A stretch of DNA of 64,000 nucleotides from JACCXE01 sp963718605 (GTDB taxonomy: Bacteria; Actinomycetota; Acidimicrobiia; Acidimicrobiales; JACCXE01). Made by a program: the position numbers and the translations under genes. The notes under the pieces were generated by a model. It was not told the DNA's origin, searched no databases, and worked only from the letters and a program-made list of their open reading frames with translations. The DNA is taken from positions 806,001 through 870,000 of the forward strand of contig OY970363.1 in assembly GCA_963718605.1 (NCBI GenBank). Reading direction: 5' to 3'. Every line of letters begins with the position of its first letter. Position 1 is the stretch's first letter. Below, one piece after another: positions 25,407-34,740 of this stretch.

Positions 25407-25775
25407 TTAGAGCACCTCGGGCGCGAGAGAGACGATGCGCATGAACTTCTTGTCGCGCAGCTCGCGGCCCACCGGGCCGAAGATGCGCGTGCCGCGCGGT
25501 TGCTGTTGATCGTTGATCAGCACGGCGGCGTTCTCATCGAAACGGATGTATGAGCCGTCGGGACGACGACGTTCTTTCTTGGTGCGAACGACGACGCACT
25601 TCACGACGTCACCGCGCTTGACCGCGGCGCCGGGGATGGCGTCCTTCACCGTGGCGACGAAGATGTCGCCGATACCGGCGTAACGACGACGCGAGCCGCC
25701 GAGCACCTTGATGCAAAGAACTTCCTTGGCGCCGCTGTTGTCGGCGACGCGGAGACGGGACTCTTGCTGAATCAT
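25407..25775 (-). CDS. rplN: large ribosomal subunit protein uL14
   Basis: 50S protein of 122 residues, one of the most conserved. MIQQESRLRVADNSGAKEVL, RGDVVKCVVVRTKKERRRPD and GTRIFGPVGRELRDKKFMRI are all intact. It overlaps the rpsQ stop by 4 bases (ATGA). Confidence 0.98.
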   Translation of the reverse strand: MIQQESRLRVADNSGAKEVLCIKVLGGSRRRYAGIGDIFVATVKDAIPGAAVKRGDVVKCVVVRTKKERRRPDGSYIRFDENAAVLINDQQQPRGTRIFGPVGRELRDKKFMRIVSLAPEVL

Positions 25776-26083
25776 CGGGCGCGCTCCAGAACTTCCACGA
25801 CGCGCCAGCGCTTGAGCTTGCTCAGCGGGCGGGTCTCCTGAACACGGACTCGGTCGCCGAGACGCAGGTCGTTGGCCTCGTCGTGCGCGTACAGCTTCTT
25901 GGTGCGCTGCACGGTCTTGGAGTACTTGGCGTGACGGACGCGTTCGATGACGGACACGACGACGGTCTTGTTCATCGCGTTCGAGGTCACGAGGCCCTCG
26001 CGAACCTTGCGACGGTTCGGGCGCTCGGTCTCGGTGTCAGCTGTGTTTTCAGAAACTGTGTTTTCGGGTGCGGTGTCAGACAT
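25772..26083 (-). CDS. rpsQ: small ribosomal subunit protein uS17
   Basis: 30S rRNA-binding protein, 103 residues. The core NRRKVREGLVTSNAMNKTVV (24-43) and RVRVQETRPLSKLKRWRVVE are typical. The first ~22 residues (SDTAPENTVSENTADTETERP) are an acidic, Thr/Glu-rich extension absent from most uS17. Together with the tails on uL22, uS3, uL4 and uL10 this is a lineage feature. Confidence 0.97.
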   Translation of the reverse strand: MSDTAPENTVSENTADTETERPNRRKVREGLVTSNAMNKTVVVSVIERVRHAKYSKTVQRTKKLYAHDEANDLRLGDRVRVQETRPLSKLKRWRVVEVLERAR

Positions 26084-26310
26084 CAGGCGTTGGCCTCCGT
26101 GGCCTCATGGGCGGCGATCTCGCGCTCGCGGATCAGCGTGGCCAGGCGTGCGACTTCTTTGCGCAGCTGACCGATGCGGGCGTTGTTGTCGAGCTGACCG
26201 GTAGCCAAGTTGAACCGCAGGTTGAACAGTTCGGCCTTGGTCTCGGTGTAGCGGGCGGCCAACTCTTCGTCGGCCAGGGTCCGCAGTTCGGCGTTGTGTT
26301 TCGGGTTCAT
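26083..26310 (-). CDS. rpmC: large ribosomal subunit protein uL29
   Basis: 75-residue 50S protein by the tunnel exit. LADEELAARYTETKAELFNL and NLATGQLDNNARIGQLRKEV followed by ARLATLIRERE are diagnostic. It overlaps both rplP and rpsQ by one base. Confidence 0.97.
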   Translation of the reverse strand: MNPKHNAELRTLADEELAARYTETKAELFNLRFNLATGQLDNNARIGQLRKEVARLATLIREREIAAHEATEANA

Positions 26311-26741
26311 CAGACCTCCACCTGCTCGGTCTGCACCTTGCGGGACACGACCTTGGCCTTGATCGGCAACTTCTGGATCGCACGCTCGAGCGCGGACCGC
26401 GACAGCTCTTCACCGACGCCGCCCAACTCGAACAGGATGCGGCCCGGCTTCACTACAGCCACCCAGAACTCGGGGTTGCCCTTACCGGAGCCCATGCGGG
26501 TTTCGGCCGGCTTCTGCGTGACGGGCTTGTCCGGGAACACGCGGATCCACACCTTGCCGCCGCGCTTTACGTGGCGGGTCATCGCGATACGAGCGGCTTC
26601 GATCTGGCGGGCGGTGATCCACCCGGGCTCGAGGGCCTGAATGCCGTATTCGCCAAACGACACCGTGGTGCCGCCCTTGGCTTGACCGGACATGCGCCCG
26701 CGCTGCTGCTTGCGGTGCTTGACCTTTCGGGGCATAAGCAT
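26310..26741 (-). CDS. rplP: large ribosomal subunit protein uL16
   Basis: 50S protein near the A site, 143 residues. RKVKHRKQQRGRMSGQAKGG, IEAARIAMTRHVKRGGKVWI and GSGKGNPEFWVAVVKPGRIL are conserved. The start is the ATG at 26741 (MLMPRKV), with a second ATG at 26735; neither has a clear ribosome site. Confidence 0.97.
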   Translation of the reverse strand: MLMPRKVKHRKQQRGRMSGQAKGGTTVSFGEYGIQALEPGWITARQIEAARIAMTRHVKRGGKVWIRVFPDKPVTQKPAETRMGSGKGNPEFWVAVVKPGRILFELGGVGEELSRSALERAIQKLPIKAKVVSRKVQTEQVEV

Positions 26742-26743
26742 GA

Positions 26744-27672
<929 letters not shown>

Positions 27673-27673
<1 letters not shown>

Positions 27674-28463
27674 TATTCAGCTTCCTTCGCTGGTTGTCCG
27701 CCTTCGGCGGGAGCCTCCGGCATTACGTCAGTCTCCGCGGCTTCATCGACCGGGGCCGCTTCTTGCTCGGGCGCTGACGCTTCAACCTCAGCGGCTTCTG
27801 CTGCGATGTCGCTTTGGTCGTCAAGCTTCTCCGCCGCTTCTTCGGCGAGTTCGGCTTGCGTTTCCGCTGCGTCTTCGACGATTACCGGGGTCTCGTTCAC
27901 GACGACTGCGTCGACGATTTCGGCCGGGTCGTGGTCGTGACCTTCATGGTCGTGGTCGTGGGTCTCAGTGCCACCTTGGGCGGCCTGCGATGCGGCCACG
28001 CGGGCACGACGGCCGCGCTCTTGGTTCGCACCGGTGCGACGGCTGCGGCGCTCGACCTGCGCGGCTTCGGCCTTGGCCTTGATCCGCGCGAGGCGGTCTT
28101 CGGGCAGCCGGCTCACGATGATCGTGATGTGCGCGGTGCGCTTGAAGATCTTGCCGGCGCGACCACGGGCCCGCGGCTTGAAGCGCTTCTGCGTGCGGGC
28201 CTCGTCTGCGAAGCAGGCAGAAACGAACAGCTCTTCGCCGTTCATCTCGTCGTTGTGCTCAGCGTTGGCGATGGCGCTGTCGAGCAGCTTGCCGACGATG
28301 GTCGCAGCGTCGCGCTCGCAGAACTCGAGCACGTCACGGGCTGACTGCACGTCGAGGCCGCGGATGAGGTCAAGCACGACGCGGACCTTGCTGGCCGAGC
28401 CGGGCGCGTTCCTCAACACGGCGCGCGTTCCCTCGCGCTCATTGGTCTTTGTCCCAAACGCCA

Positions 28464-28464
<1 letters not shown>
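27673..28464 (-). CDS. rplV: large ribosomal subunit protein uL22 with ~140-residue acidic, His/Asp-rich tail
   Basis: The uL22 body (about 1-125) lines the exit tunnel; VLDLIRGLDVQSARDVLEF and KRFKPRARGRAGKIFKRTAH are diagnostic. Total length is 263, roughly twice a normal uL22. After a basic linker (ERRSRRTGANQERGRRARVA) comes THDHDHEGHDHDPAE (residues about 167-181), a strongly metal-binding-looking His/Asp cluster. Then follow about 80 residues rich in Glu, Ala and Asp. The extension is in frame and ends just before rpsC, with a one-base overlap. Confidence 0.96.
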
Positions 28465-28742
<278 letters not shown>

Positions 28743-28748
28743 TTCGTA

Positions 28749-29585
28749 TTACCTCCGCGCCCCGCGCCCACGGCGCCGGCGGATGATCATTGAGTCGGAA
28801 TCCTTGCGACGGGCGCGGGTGCGTCCTTCGGGCTTGCCCCACGGCGAGACGGGATGCCGTCCACCGGAGGTCTTTCCTTCGCCACCACCATGCGGATGGT
28901 CGACGGGGTTCATGGCGACGCCACGGGTCTGCGGGCGCTTGCCCAACCAGCGGCTGCGGCCGGCCTTGCCCACCTTGATGAGCTCGAACTCGGAGTTACC
29001 GACTTCGCCCACCGTGGCCCGGCAATCGATCGGCACGCGGCGCATTTCCGAGGACGGAAGACGCAGCGTGGCGAAGGCACCTTCACGAGCGACGAGCTGC
29101 ACGCTCGAGCCAGCCGAGCGCGCCATCTTGCCGCCGGCGCCCGGGTAGAGCTCGACGTTGTGGATGACGGTACCGACCGGGATGTAGCGCATCGGCAACG
29201 CGTTGCCGACGCGGATCTCGGCGCCCTGACCACTCTGCACCGTCTCGCCGACCGTGAGGTTCTTCGGGGCGAGGATGTAGCGCTTCTCGCCGTCCGCGTA
29301 GTGGAGCAGCGCGATGCGGCAGTTGCGGTTCGGGTCGTATTCGATCGTGGCGACCTTGGCGGGCACGCCGTCCTTGTTCCGCTTGAAGTCAATCTTGCGG
29401 TACTGCTGCTTGTGGCCGCCGCCGCGGTGACGCGAGGTCTTGCGGCCGTAGCTGTTGCGCCCGCCGCTCTTGGGGGACGGCTCGAGCAGCGACTTCTCGG
29501 GCGTGGTCGACGTGACCTCTTTGAAGTCCGATACGGACATGAAGCGGCGCGCGGGGCTGGTGGGCTTGCGCTTACGAAGTGCCAT
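28749..29585 (-). CDS. rplB: large ribosomal subunit protein uL2
   Basis: Peptidyl-transferase-proximal 50S protein, 278 residues. TSRHRGGGHKQQYRKIDFKR (51-70) and the C-terminal RGVAMNPVDHPHGGGEGKTS with its essential His are present. Confidence 0.98.
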   Translation of the reverse strand: MALRKRKPTSPARRFMSVSDFKEVTSTTPEKSLLEPSPKSGGRNSYGRKTSRHRGGGHKQQYRKIDFKRNKDGVPAKVATIEYDPNRNCRIALLHYADGEKRYILAPKNLTVGETVQSGQGAEIRVGNALPMRYIPVGTVIHNVELYPGAGGKMARSAGSSVQLVAREGAFATLRLPSSEMRRVPIDCRATVGEVGNSEFELIKVGKAGRSRWLGKRPQTRGVAMNPVDHPHGGGEGKTSGGRHPVSPWGKPEGRTRARRKDSDSMIIRRRRGRGARR

Positions 29586-29589
29586 TGCT

Positions 29590-29880
29590 TTAACCCTCGA
29601 ACATTTCGATCCGGTCGTCGCCCTTGAGGGTGACGATGGCGCGCTTGGTGTCGGCGCGCTTGCCGTACGTGAAGCTCCGGCGATTGCGCTTGCGCTTGCC
29701 TTGACGGTTCAGCGTGTTCACCTTCTGGACGCGCACGTTGAAGATGGCCTGCACCGCATCGCGAATCTCAGGCTTCGACGCATCGGGGTGAACGATGAAC
29801 GTGTAGACGCCGTTGTCGAGCAGCCCGTAGGACTTTTCCGACACAACCGGCTTGATGATGACGTCGCGGGGGTCCCTCAT
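29590..29880 (-). CDS. rplW: large ribosomal subunit protein uL23
   Basis: Tunnel-exit 50S protein that docks SRP and trigger factor, 96 residues. IIKPVVSEKSYGLLDNGVYT (8-27) and VQKVNTLNRQGKRKRNRRSF are typical. It overlaps the rplD stop by 4 bases. Confidence 0.97.
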   Translation of the reverse strand: MRDPRDVIIKPVVSEKSYGLLDNGVYTFIVHPDASKPEIRDAVQAIFNVRVQKVNTLNRQGKRKRNRRSFTYGKRADTKRAIVTLKGDDRIEMFEG

Positions 29881-30596
29881 TCGGACGCCTCCTCACTGGT
29901 CGCGGCGGACTCGGTGGACGTAGAAGCCTCTTCGTCTCCTCCGACCGCGGGGCTTGAAGTCTCCTCCGACGAAGAGGCCTCCACCTCCGCAGTTCGAGGA
30001 AGGGTCTCTTGCGTGAACACGATCCAGTCGTTGTTCAGCACGTCGTAGGTGTTGAGCTCGCCGTGGAGCATCACTTGTACCTCGGGGAGGTTGCGGAACG
30101 ACTTGAACGCGTCCTCGTCCTCACGACCGATCACGACCAGCACGTGGTCCGAAACGCCGAGCGCGTTGAGCGCCGCGACGGCGGCCTTCGTGGACGGCTT
30201 TTCGAAGTTCCAGTTGTCGACCACGACGATGCGGCCCTCGTTGGCCCGGTCTGACAGGGCGCTCTTGAGCGCGAGCGCGATCATTTTCTTCGGCGTCTTC
30301 TGCTCGTAGCTGCGGGGCTTGGGGCCCAGCGCCTTACCGCCGCCGGCCCAGTGCGGTGCACGGGTAGAACCCTGGCGGGCTCGGCCGGTGCCTTTCTGGC
30401 GCCATGGCTTCTTGCCGCCGCCGCGGACTTCGGCGCGGGTGAGCGTGGACTGGGTGCCAGCGCGCGCCGCCGCGAGCTGCGCAGTGACCACTTGGTGCAT
30501 GACCGGCACGTTGGGCTGCACGGCGAAGATCGAGTCAGCCAGGGTGACGGATCCGGCGGTGCCGCCGGTGACGGTGCGAACAGAAATGTCAGGCAT
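29877..30596 (-). CDS. rplD: large ribosomal subunit protein uL4 with Ser/Glu-rich C-terminal tail
   Basis: The uL4 body (about 1-200) contains GGGKKPWRQKGTGRARQGST and RAPHWAGGGKALGPKPRSY. Total length is 239; the last ~38 residues are a low-complexity Ser/Glu/Ala/Thr tail (for example VEASSSEETSSPAVGGDEEA) with imperfect internal repeats in the DNA. uL4 autoregulates the S10 operon in E. coli; no equivalent site was identified. Confidence 0.97.
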   Translation of the reverse strand: MPDISVRTVTGGTAGSVTLADSIFAVQPNVPVMHQVVTAQLAAARAGTQSTLTRAEVRGGGKKPWRQKGTGRARQGSTRAPHWAGGGKALGPKPRSYEQKTPKKMIALALKSALSDRANEGRIVVVDNWNFEKPSTKAAVAALNALGVSDHVLVVIGREDEDAFKSFRNLPEVQVMLHGELNTYDVLNNDWIVFTQETLPRTAEVEASSSEETSSPAVGGDEEASTSTESAATSEEASE

Positions 30597-31238
30597 TTAC
30601 TTCTGCTTCCGGACTGCGTTGCGAATAAGTACGAGGCCGCCGCGCGGGCCGGGAACATTGCCCTTGACCAGCAACAACTCGCGCTCGGCGTCGGCCTGAA
30701 TGACTTCGAGGTTCAGCGTGGTGACTTGTTCGCCACCCATGCGACCCGCCATCTTCGTGCCCTTGAACACGCGCGACGGCGTGGCGCAGGCGCCGATGGA
30801 GCCGGGAGCACGATGCTTCTTGTGGTTACCGTGCGTCGCCTTCTGGCCCTTGAAGTTGTGGCGCTTCATGCCGCCGGCGAAGCCTTTGCCCTTGCTCACC
30901 GCCGTAGCGTCGATTTTCTCACCGGCCTCGAGCACGTCGACACCAATGGAGTCGCCGACGTTGTAGGAACCCGCATCGTCGATGCGAAGTTCGATGAGCC
31001 GCTTGCCCGGGTCCACGCCGGCCTTGGCGAAATGGCCGGTCTCGGGCTTGTTAACCCGGGAGGCCTTCACCTGGCCGAACGTGACCTGAACCGCGCTATA
31101 GCCGTCACGGTCGGACGTCTTGACCTGCACGACACGGGCGGGGACGACGCGAAGCACGGTCACCGGTACCAACCGGTGCTGCTCATCCCAAACCTGCGTC
31201 ATACCGACCTTTTCGCCGATGATCGCTTTGGTTGCCAT
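30597..31238 (-). CDS. rplC: large ribosomal subunit protein uL3
   Basis: 50S protein next to the peptidyl-transferase centre, 213 residues from the ATG at 31238 (MATKAIIGEKVGMTQVW). GKGFAGGMKRHNFKGQKATH and HRAPGSIGACATPSRVFKGT are diagnostic. It is the first gene of this part of the S10 operon: rpsJ, normally just upstream, is 15 kb away at 46.5 kb. A promoter and leader hairpin precede it. Confidence 0.97.
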   Translation of the reverse strand: MATKAIIGEKVGMTQVWDEQHRLVPVTVLRVVPARVVQVKTSDRDGYSAVQVTFGQVKASRVNKPETGHFAKAGVDPGKRLIELRIDDAGSYNVGDSIGVDVLEAGEKIDATAVSKGKGFAGGMKRHNFKGQKATHGNHKKHRAPGSIGACATPSRVFKGTKMAGRMGGEQVTTLNLEVIQADAERELLLVKGNVPGPRGGLVLIRNAVRKQK

Positions 31239-31268
31239 TGCTCGGACCTTGTCTCTTCTCACGCGGAC

Positions 31269-31296
31269 GCTCCGCCCGGGCATGCCCAAGCGGAGC
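31269..31296 (-). promoter_or_regulatory. leader hairpin upstream of rplC
   Basis: Inverted arms GCTCCGC (31269-31275) and GCGGAGC (31290-31296) enclose a second palindrome GGGCATGCCC, separated by a CC/AA mismatch. It would form a stem in the about 140-base leader of the rplC operon. It could be an autoregulatory site for a ribosomal protein; it does not match a leader family I can name. Confidence 0.45.
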
Positions 31297-31382
31297 GCTA
31301 ATTACGTTGCGCCACGGGGTTCCCGATTGCTTTCTCACGAGGAGAAACGGGCGCCCGCGGACATCGATTTGCGAACCGGACG

Positions 31383-31411
31383 AGATTAGCGGTTCTGCGG
31401 GCCCTTGTCGA
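31383..31411 (-). promoter_or_regulatory. putative promoter of the rplC-secY ribosomal operon
   Basis: On the minus strand TCGACA (31411-31406) and TAATCT (31388-31383) are separated by 17 bases. It is immediately downstream of the Gfo/Idh gene and about 145 bases before rplC. A dedicated promoter is expected because rplC is cut off from the str/rpsJ transcript. Confidence 0.6.
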
Positions 31412-31421
31412 AAGCGATGAA

Positions 31422-32303
31422 TCAGCCCCTGAGCTGGGACTCGGCGTGGCTCAGGATTCGCTGGAGGTGCAGGCCGCGGTGGATATCTGGGGCATTTGTG
31501 GGCTTTCGGGCTGCCGCGGCCGCTAGCGCGGCGGGAACGTTGGCCATCGACGTGGCGTCGGCGACGGTGCCGCAGTTGAGCGACGCCGACCCCTTCTCGG
31601 CGTACACCTCGATGCCGGACACACTTCCGACCCCGGCCGTGGCGCACAGGTCGACGCTGCTGGTGGCGCCGCTTTCGTGTTCGAGCAGCAGTGAAACCCA
31701 TCCGAGTGGATCTCCGCTCGCTTTCACGCCAACCACCGGGCCCATCGCGGCGTCCACCAGGTCCACGACGTGGGGCCCGAGGTCGAGCAGCGGCCCCCGT
31801 TCGAGGCGCCACGGAGTGGCAAAGGGGCTGTCGCCGAGCAACGCGCCCGAAACCATCATCGCCCGTCCTCCCAGCAGCGGGCCAAGGGCGTGAGCCTGAG
31901 AGATGAAGTCGTCGGTGGCCTGGGCGTAGCGCCAGGACAGCAACACGACGGTGCCGACCCCGGCCTCGCCCACCGCGGCTACGAGCCTCTCGGCCGCGGC
32001 GAGCTCGAGGGCGATCGGCTTCTCGAGCAGCAGCGCTTTGCCGGCTTTCGCCGCGGTCACGCCCAACTCGGCTTGCACATTCGGTGGCACGCAGAACGCC
32101 ACCGCATCGCATTGATCGAGCAGTGCCTCGAATGATTCCGCGACCGCCGCGTTGTTGCGCTGCGCGGTTTTCTGGGCCGCGTCGGGCCGGCGAGCCCATA
32201 CGGCCGTGAGCGTTGTATGAGCGCTGTTCGCCAAAACCGGGCCGTGGACCATGTTGGCCCAGGGGCCCGCGCCCACGAGACCGACCTTCAGGCGTTCGCT
32301 CAC
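31422..32303 (-). CDS. Gfo/Idh/MocA-family oxidoreductase
   Basis: A 293-residue NAD(P)-dependent oxidoreductase. The N-terminal Rossmann motif GLVGAGPWANMVHGP (7-21) and the family EKP motif (ALLLEKPIALELAAAERLV near 90) are present. The C-terminal domain (VSLLLEHESGATSSVDLCAT) fits the substrate domain. The GTG at 32303 gives a GTGA overlap with the alkB-like stop, so it is the last gene of the arsR-led operon. The substrate, probably a sugar or cyclitol, is unknown. Confidence 0.83.
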   Translation of the reverse strand: MSERLKVGLVGAGPWANMVHGPVLANSAHTTLTAVWARRPDAAQKTAQRNNAAVAESFEALLDQCDAVAFCVPPNVQAELGVTAAKAGKALLLEKPIALELAAAERLVAAVGEAGVGTVVLLSWRYAQATDDFISQAHALGPLLGGRAMMVSGALLGDSPFATPWRLERGPLLDLGPHVVDLVDAAMGPVVGVKASGDPLGWVSLLLEHESGATSSVDLCATAGVGSVSGIEVYAEKGSASLNCGTVADATSMANVPAALAAAAARKPTNAPDIHRGLHLQRILSHAESQLRG

Positions 32304-32917
32304 TCGCTCATCATGTGCCGGAACGTGACGCTTATGCGCGGCCCGGACTCTTTGGTCTTGGGCACGCAGTGTTCCCACTGTCGCTGCATGAGTCCGCCAG
32401 TGACCATCAGGTCGCCGTTCGCCGGCTCGAACTTGACGGACGGACCGCCGCCGTGGGGCCGCACCAGAAATCGACGTTGCGCCCCGAGGGTGAGGATCGC
32501 CACGAACGGATAGGGGTTCCGGGCCGGAATCCGGTCGCGGTGCCAGGCCACCGAGTCGCGGCCGTCGCGGTAGAGGTTCAACCAGCCGGAGTTGAAGGCA
32601 AACCCGTAGCGCCGGCTCAGCGCCGAGCGGGCCTTCAGTAACACCGGTACTACCTCGGCCACGCGCGCGGCCTTCCACCCCGTGGTCAGCCGCGGCTCGG
32701 CCACCTTGTTGCCCCACATGACGCGGTCGTGCTGCGTCCAGGGCGCGTGCTCGACGAGCGCCGCGAACACCTCATCAGCGCCGGTCAACCATCCGGGGAC
32801 GACGTCGACCCACGACGCGTCGTCGAGTTCGTGGCGGACCAAGCCCTTGAACTCGTGATCGATCGCAGGTTCAGAAGTGGCGAGCAACGAGGTCTGCCAC
32901 GCGAGGTCGACTGCCAT
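32300..32917 (-). CDS. alkB: AlkB-like 2-oxoglutarate/Fe(II) dioxygenase
   Basis: A 205-residue oxidative-demethylation enzyme of the AlkB family, which removes alkyl lesions from nucleic-acid bases. The Fe ligands His126 and Asp128 are in AWHRDR and the third is His183 in WEHCVPK. The 2-oxoglutarate-binding Arg194 and Arg200 are in GPRISVTFR. NSGWLNLYRDGRDSVAWHRD and GDLMVTGG are typical. It is the fourth gene of the arsR-led run, 33 bases after the kinase-like gene. Confidence 0.88.
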   Translation of the reverse strand: MAVDLAWQTSLLATSEPAIDHEFKGLVRHELDDASWVDVVPGWLTGADEVFAALVEHAPWTQHDRVMWGNKVAEPRLTTGWKAARVAEVVPVLLKARSALSRRYGFAFNSGWLNLYRDGRDSVAWHRDRIPARNPYPFVAILTLGAQRRFLVRPHGGGPSVKFEPANGDLMVTGGLMQRQWEHCVPKTKESGPRISVTFRHMMSE

Positions 32918-32950
32918 CCCGCGACGGTATCCGAACTTACGTTCGAGTGT

Positions 32951-33796
32951 CTAGGCCCCGATGACGTCCAGCACCCGGGCAAAGCGTGCGACCTCGTCCG
33001 GGTTGAACTGCATGCCGATGGTGAGGGCCTGGAAGCCACACAGCAACCGGAACGCACAGGCTCGGGCGATATCGGCGGCCGCCACCTCGTCGAGCAAGGC
33101 CTCCTCGCCACCGAACCACGCGACGGCTTCGACGGCGATCTGCGCGTCGACTGAGGCCGCGCTGCGCCAACCGGGCGAGACGTCGATGAGCGCGATCGTG
33201 TCGACGCCCGCGCCGACCAGGGTGTTGCCGGCGACGTCGCCGTGGACCACTTGGCACTGCGCCTCCTCAGCCGCGTTGAGCGGAGGACCGGCGGCGCGCG
33301 CCCGCTCCCACTCAGCCCACTCGGGCACGTCGTAGATCGCTTGCTCCGGCAGCGGTGCCCCGTGCCACACGGTGCGCTCGGACCGCGCCCAGCGGTGCGA
33401 GCGCGGTTCGAGCCACTCGGGCTGCGCGCGCAAGCCGGCGCGTTCGGCCGCCCGCGGCAACTCGGTGTGGAACGCGCGCGCGGCGTCGATTACGTCACGC
33501 CAGCGATCCAAGCAGTGGTCACCCTCGATCCAGTGCCACGCGGTCCAGCCGTTGTACAGCCACGCGCCGTTCGTGGCGCGTACCGGCTTGGCGACGCGAA
33601 ACCCGCGCTCGTCGATCGTGTTGAGCGCGGTCGCAACCCAGTCCCCCTCGCCGGGGTTGGGTTCTTGCACGGGCTTGAGCACGACGTCGCCCACGCGCCA
33701 GACCGTTTGGCTGATGCCGCCCTTCAGATGGCGTGGCTCGCCTCGCAGCCCGAACGCCGCGAGCACCATGGGCGCCGGCGGTGTCGGTTCGGTCAT
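32951..33796 (-). CDS. aminoglycoside-phosphotransferase-fold protein (TIGR02569-like)
   Basis: A 281-residue kinase-fold protein. The catalytic loop is VVHGDVAGNTL near 209-219 and the metal-binding segment is IALIDVSPGWR near 225. A weak nucleotide-binding region (KGGISQTVWRVGDVVLKPV) is at the N-terminus. It resembles an actinobacterial family (TIGR02569) of unknown role; antibiotic modification should not be assumed. The ATG overlaps the preceding P-loop gene stop by 4 bases. Confidence 0.75.
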   Translation of the reverse strand: MTEPTPPAPMVLAAFGLRGEPRHLKGGISQTVWRVGDVVLKPVQEPNPGEGDWVATALNTIDERGFRVAKPVRATNGAWLYNGWTAWHWIEGDHCLDRWRDVIDAARAFHTELPRAAERAGLRAQPEWLEPRSHRWARSERTVWHGAPLPEQAIYDVPEWAEWERARAAGPPLNAAEEAQCQVVHGDVAGNTLVGAGVDTIALIDVSPGWRSAASVDAQIAVEAVAWFGGEEALLDEVAAADIARACAFRLLCGFQALTIGMQFNPDEVARFARVLDVIGA

Positions 33797-34335
33797 ATGC
33801 GAAAGCGGTTTTCGACCAGTCCGTCGATCACCGCGGCCAGCGTTTCGTCTTCTGTGTGCATCGAGTTGTTCAACACGTGCCGCTCATACACGCCGAGCGC
33901 CGCGAACTCGTCGTACATCTTCGCAATCGGAATCGGATCGTTCATGTCCGGCTCGGGACGGGCGGTGCCGCGTGCGAACGCGGCTTCACGCGACGGCCGG
34001 ATCACTACGTAATGCACCGGCGCGTCAAACGCGTTGCGAAAGCGGTCGAGAAACCAGGGCCCGACGATGCCGTCGACAATCACCACGTAGCCGCCACGCG
34101 CGTAGGCACCTGCGGCCGCGCCGAGCGCGTCGATCACGGTTTCGTTCTGCTTCGCCGACGCCGGCTCCCACGGAGGGATCCAGCCGCTCTTTACGTACTG
34201 GAAAAAGGCATCACCGTCGATGAGCACGCCCAGCGGCGCGGCTTCCACCACGCGTCGCACTGTGGTCGACTTGCCCGCGCCCGGTGGCCCGGTCACCACG
34301 ACGACGTGGCCGGCGAGCGGCTCGAGTTGCATCAT
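33793..34335 (-). CDS. P-loop kinase / AAA-type nucleoside-kinase-like protein
   Basis: A 180-residue protein with a Walker A motif GPPGAGKSTT (residues about 16-25) and a Walker-B-like strand YVVIVDGIVGPWFL, resembling small-molecule kinases of the gluconate-kinase/zeta-toxin type. IDGDAFFQY may contact substrate. The ATG at 34335 gives an ATGA overlap with arsR. Its role beside arsR is unknown. Confidence 0.72.
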   Translation of the reverse strand: MMQLEPLAGHVVVVTGPPGAGKSTTVRRVVEAAPLGVLIDGDAFFQYVKSGWIPPWEPASAKQNETVIDALGAAAGAYARGGYVVIVDGIVGPWFLDRFRNAFDAPVHYVVIRPSREAAFARGTARPEPDMNDPIPIAKMYDEFAALGVYERHVLNNSMHTEDETLAAVIDGLVENRFRI

Positions 34336-34667
34336 CGTGCCGGGCTGAGCGCGTCGCGCAACGCCGCGAGACGCGCGGGCACGACAGTGCACATAACCCA
34401 GCGACCCGACTTCTCTTTCGTGATCAGGCCGGCCTCGGCGAGGATCGAAAGATGATGCGACACCGTTGACTGGCTCTTGTCGACCGGTTCTTCCAGATCG
34501 CAACTACACGCGGTGCAGTCCTGCGCGTTCGCGATGAGCGATAGAAGGCGGAGTCGTACGGGATCGGCCAGCGCCTTGAAGCCGGCAGCCAATTGCACCG
34601 CATCGCCTTCGCTGAGCGGTTCGCTCAGCAGTTGCGAGCAGCAATCTTGGGCGACGGTGATTGGCAT
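34332..34667 (-). CDS. arsR: ArsR-family metalloregulatory repressor
   Basis: A 111-residue winged-helix repressor. The DNA-recognition helix lies in SQSTVSHHLSILAEAGLI (65-82). Candidate As(III) thiols are Cys9-Cys10 at the N-terminus and Cys51, Cys54 and Cys56 (DCTACSCDL). This is a layout like the corynebacterial ArsR, which uses an N-terminal Cys pair plus a Cys near residue 55. It is divergent from arsI across a promoter with a 20 bp palindrome, and AAGGAGAAG lies just before its ATG. It leads a five-gene operon. Confidence 0.92.
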   Translation of the reverse strand: MPITVAQDCCSQLLSEPLSEGDAVQLAAGFKALADPVRLRLLSLIANAQDCTACSCDLEEPVDKSQSTVSHHLSILAEAGLITKEKSGRWVMCTVVPARLAALRDALSPAR

Positions 34668-34677
34668 TAACTTCTCC

Positions 34678-34707
34678 TTGACACGTATCGATGTTCATCG
34701 ATACATT
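34678..34707 (+). promoter_or_regulatory. arsI-aqp-arsC promoter
   Basis: TTGACA (34678-34683) and TACATT (34702-34707) with an 18-base spacer form a strong promoter. The palindrome occupying the spacer implies repression by steric block. A ribosome site AGGAGG (34728-34733) precedes the arsI ATG by 7 bases. Confidence 0.75.
34685..34704. promoter_or_regulatory. ArsR operator palindrome
   Basis: GTATCGATG-TT-CATCGATAC is a perfect 9+9 bp inverted repeat inside the arsI promoter spacer. A further half-site, CTTCGATAC (34714-34722), lies just downstream, so two ArsR dimers may bind. Position and symmetry, next to arsR, make this the probable operator for both directions. Confidence 0.75.
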
Positions 34708-34740
34708 GACGTTCTTCGATACATTACAGGAGGAACCGCA

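Noticed and set aside
27895..27965. The His/Asp-coding stretch of rplV as a simple DNA repeat or sequencing artefact
   Set aside because: It stays in frame with a well-formed acidic tail that ends just before rpsC, and similar tails occur on neighbouring ribosomal proteins, so it is treated as coding.
32304..32717. In-frame upstream extension of the Gfo/Idh gene across the alkB gene
   Set aside because: The extra sequence is Arg/Pro-rich antisense-type coding of alkB. The GTGA overlap at 32303 and the Rossmann motif define the start.
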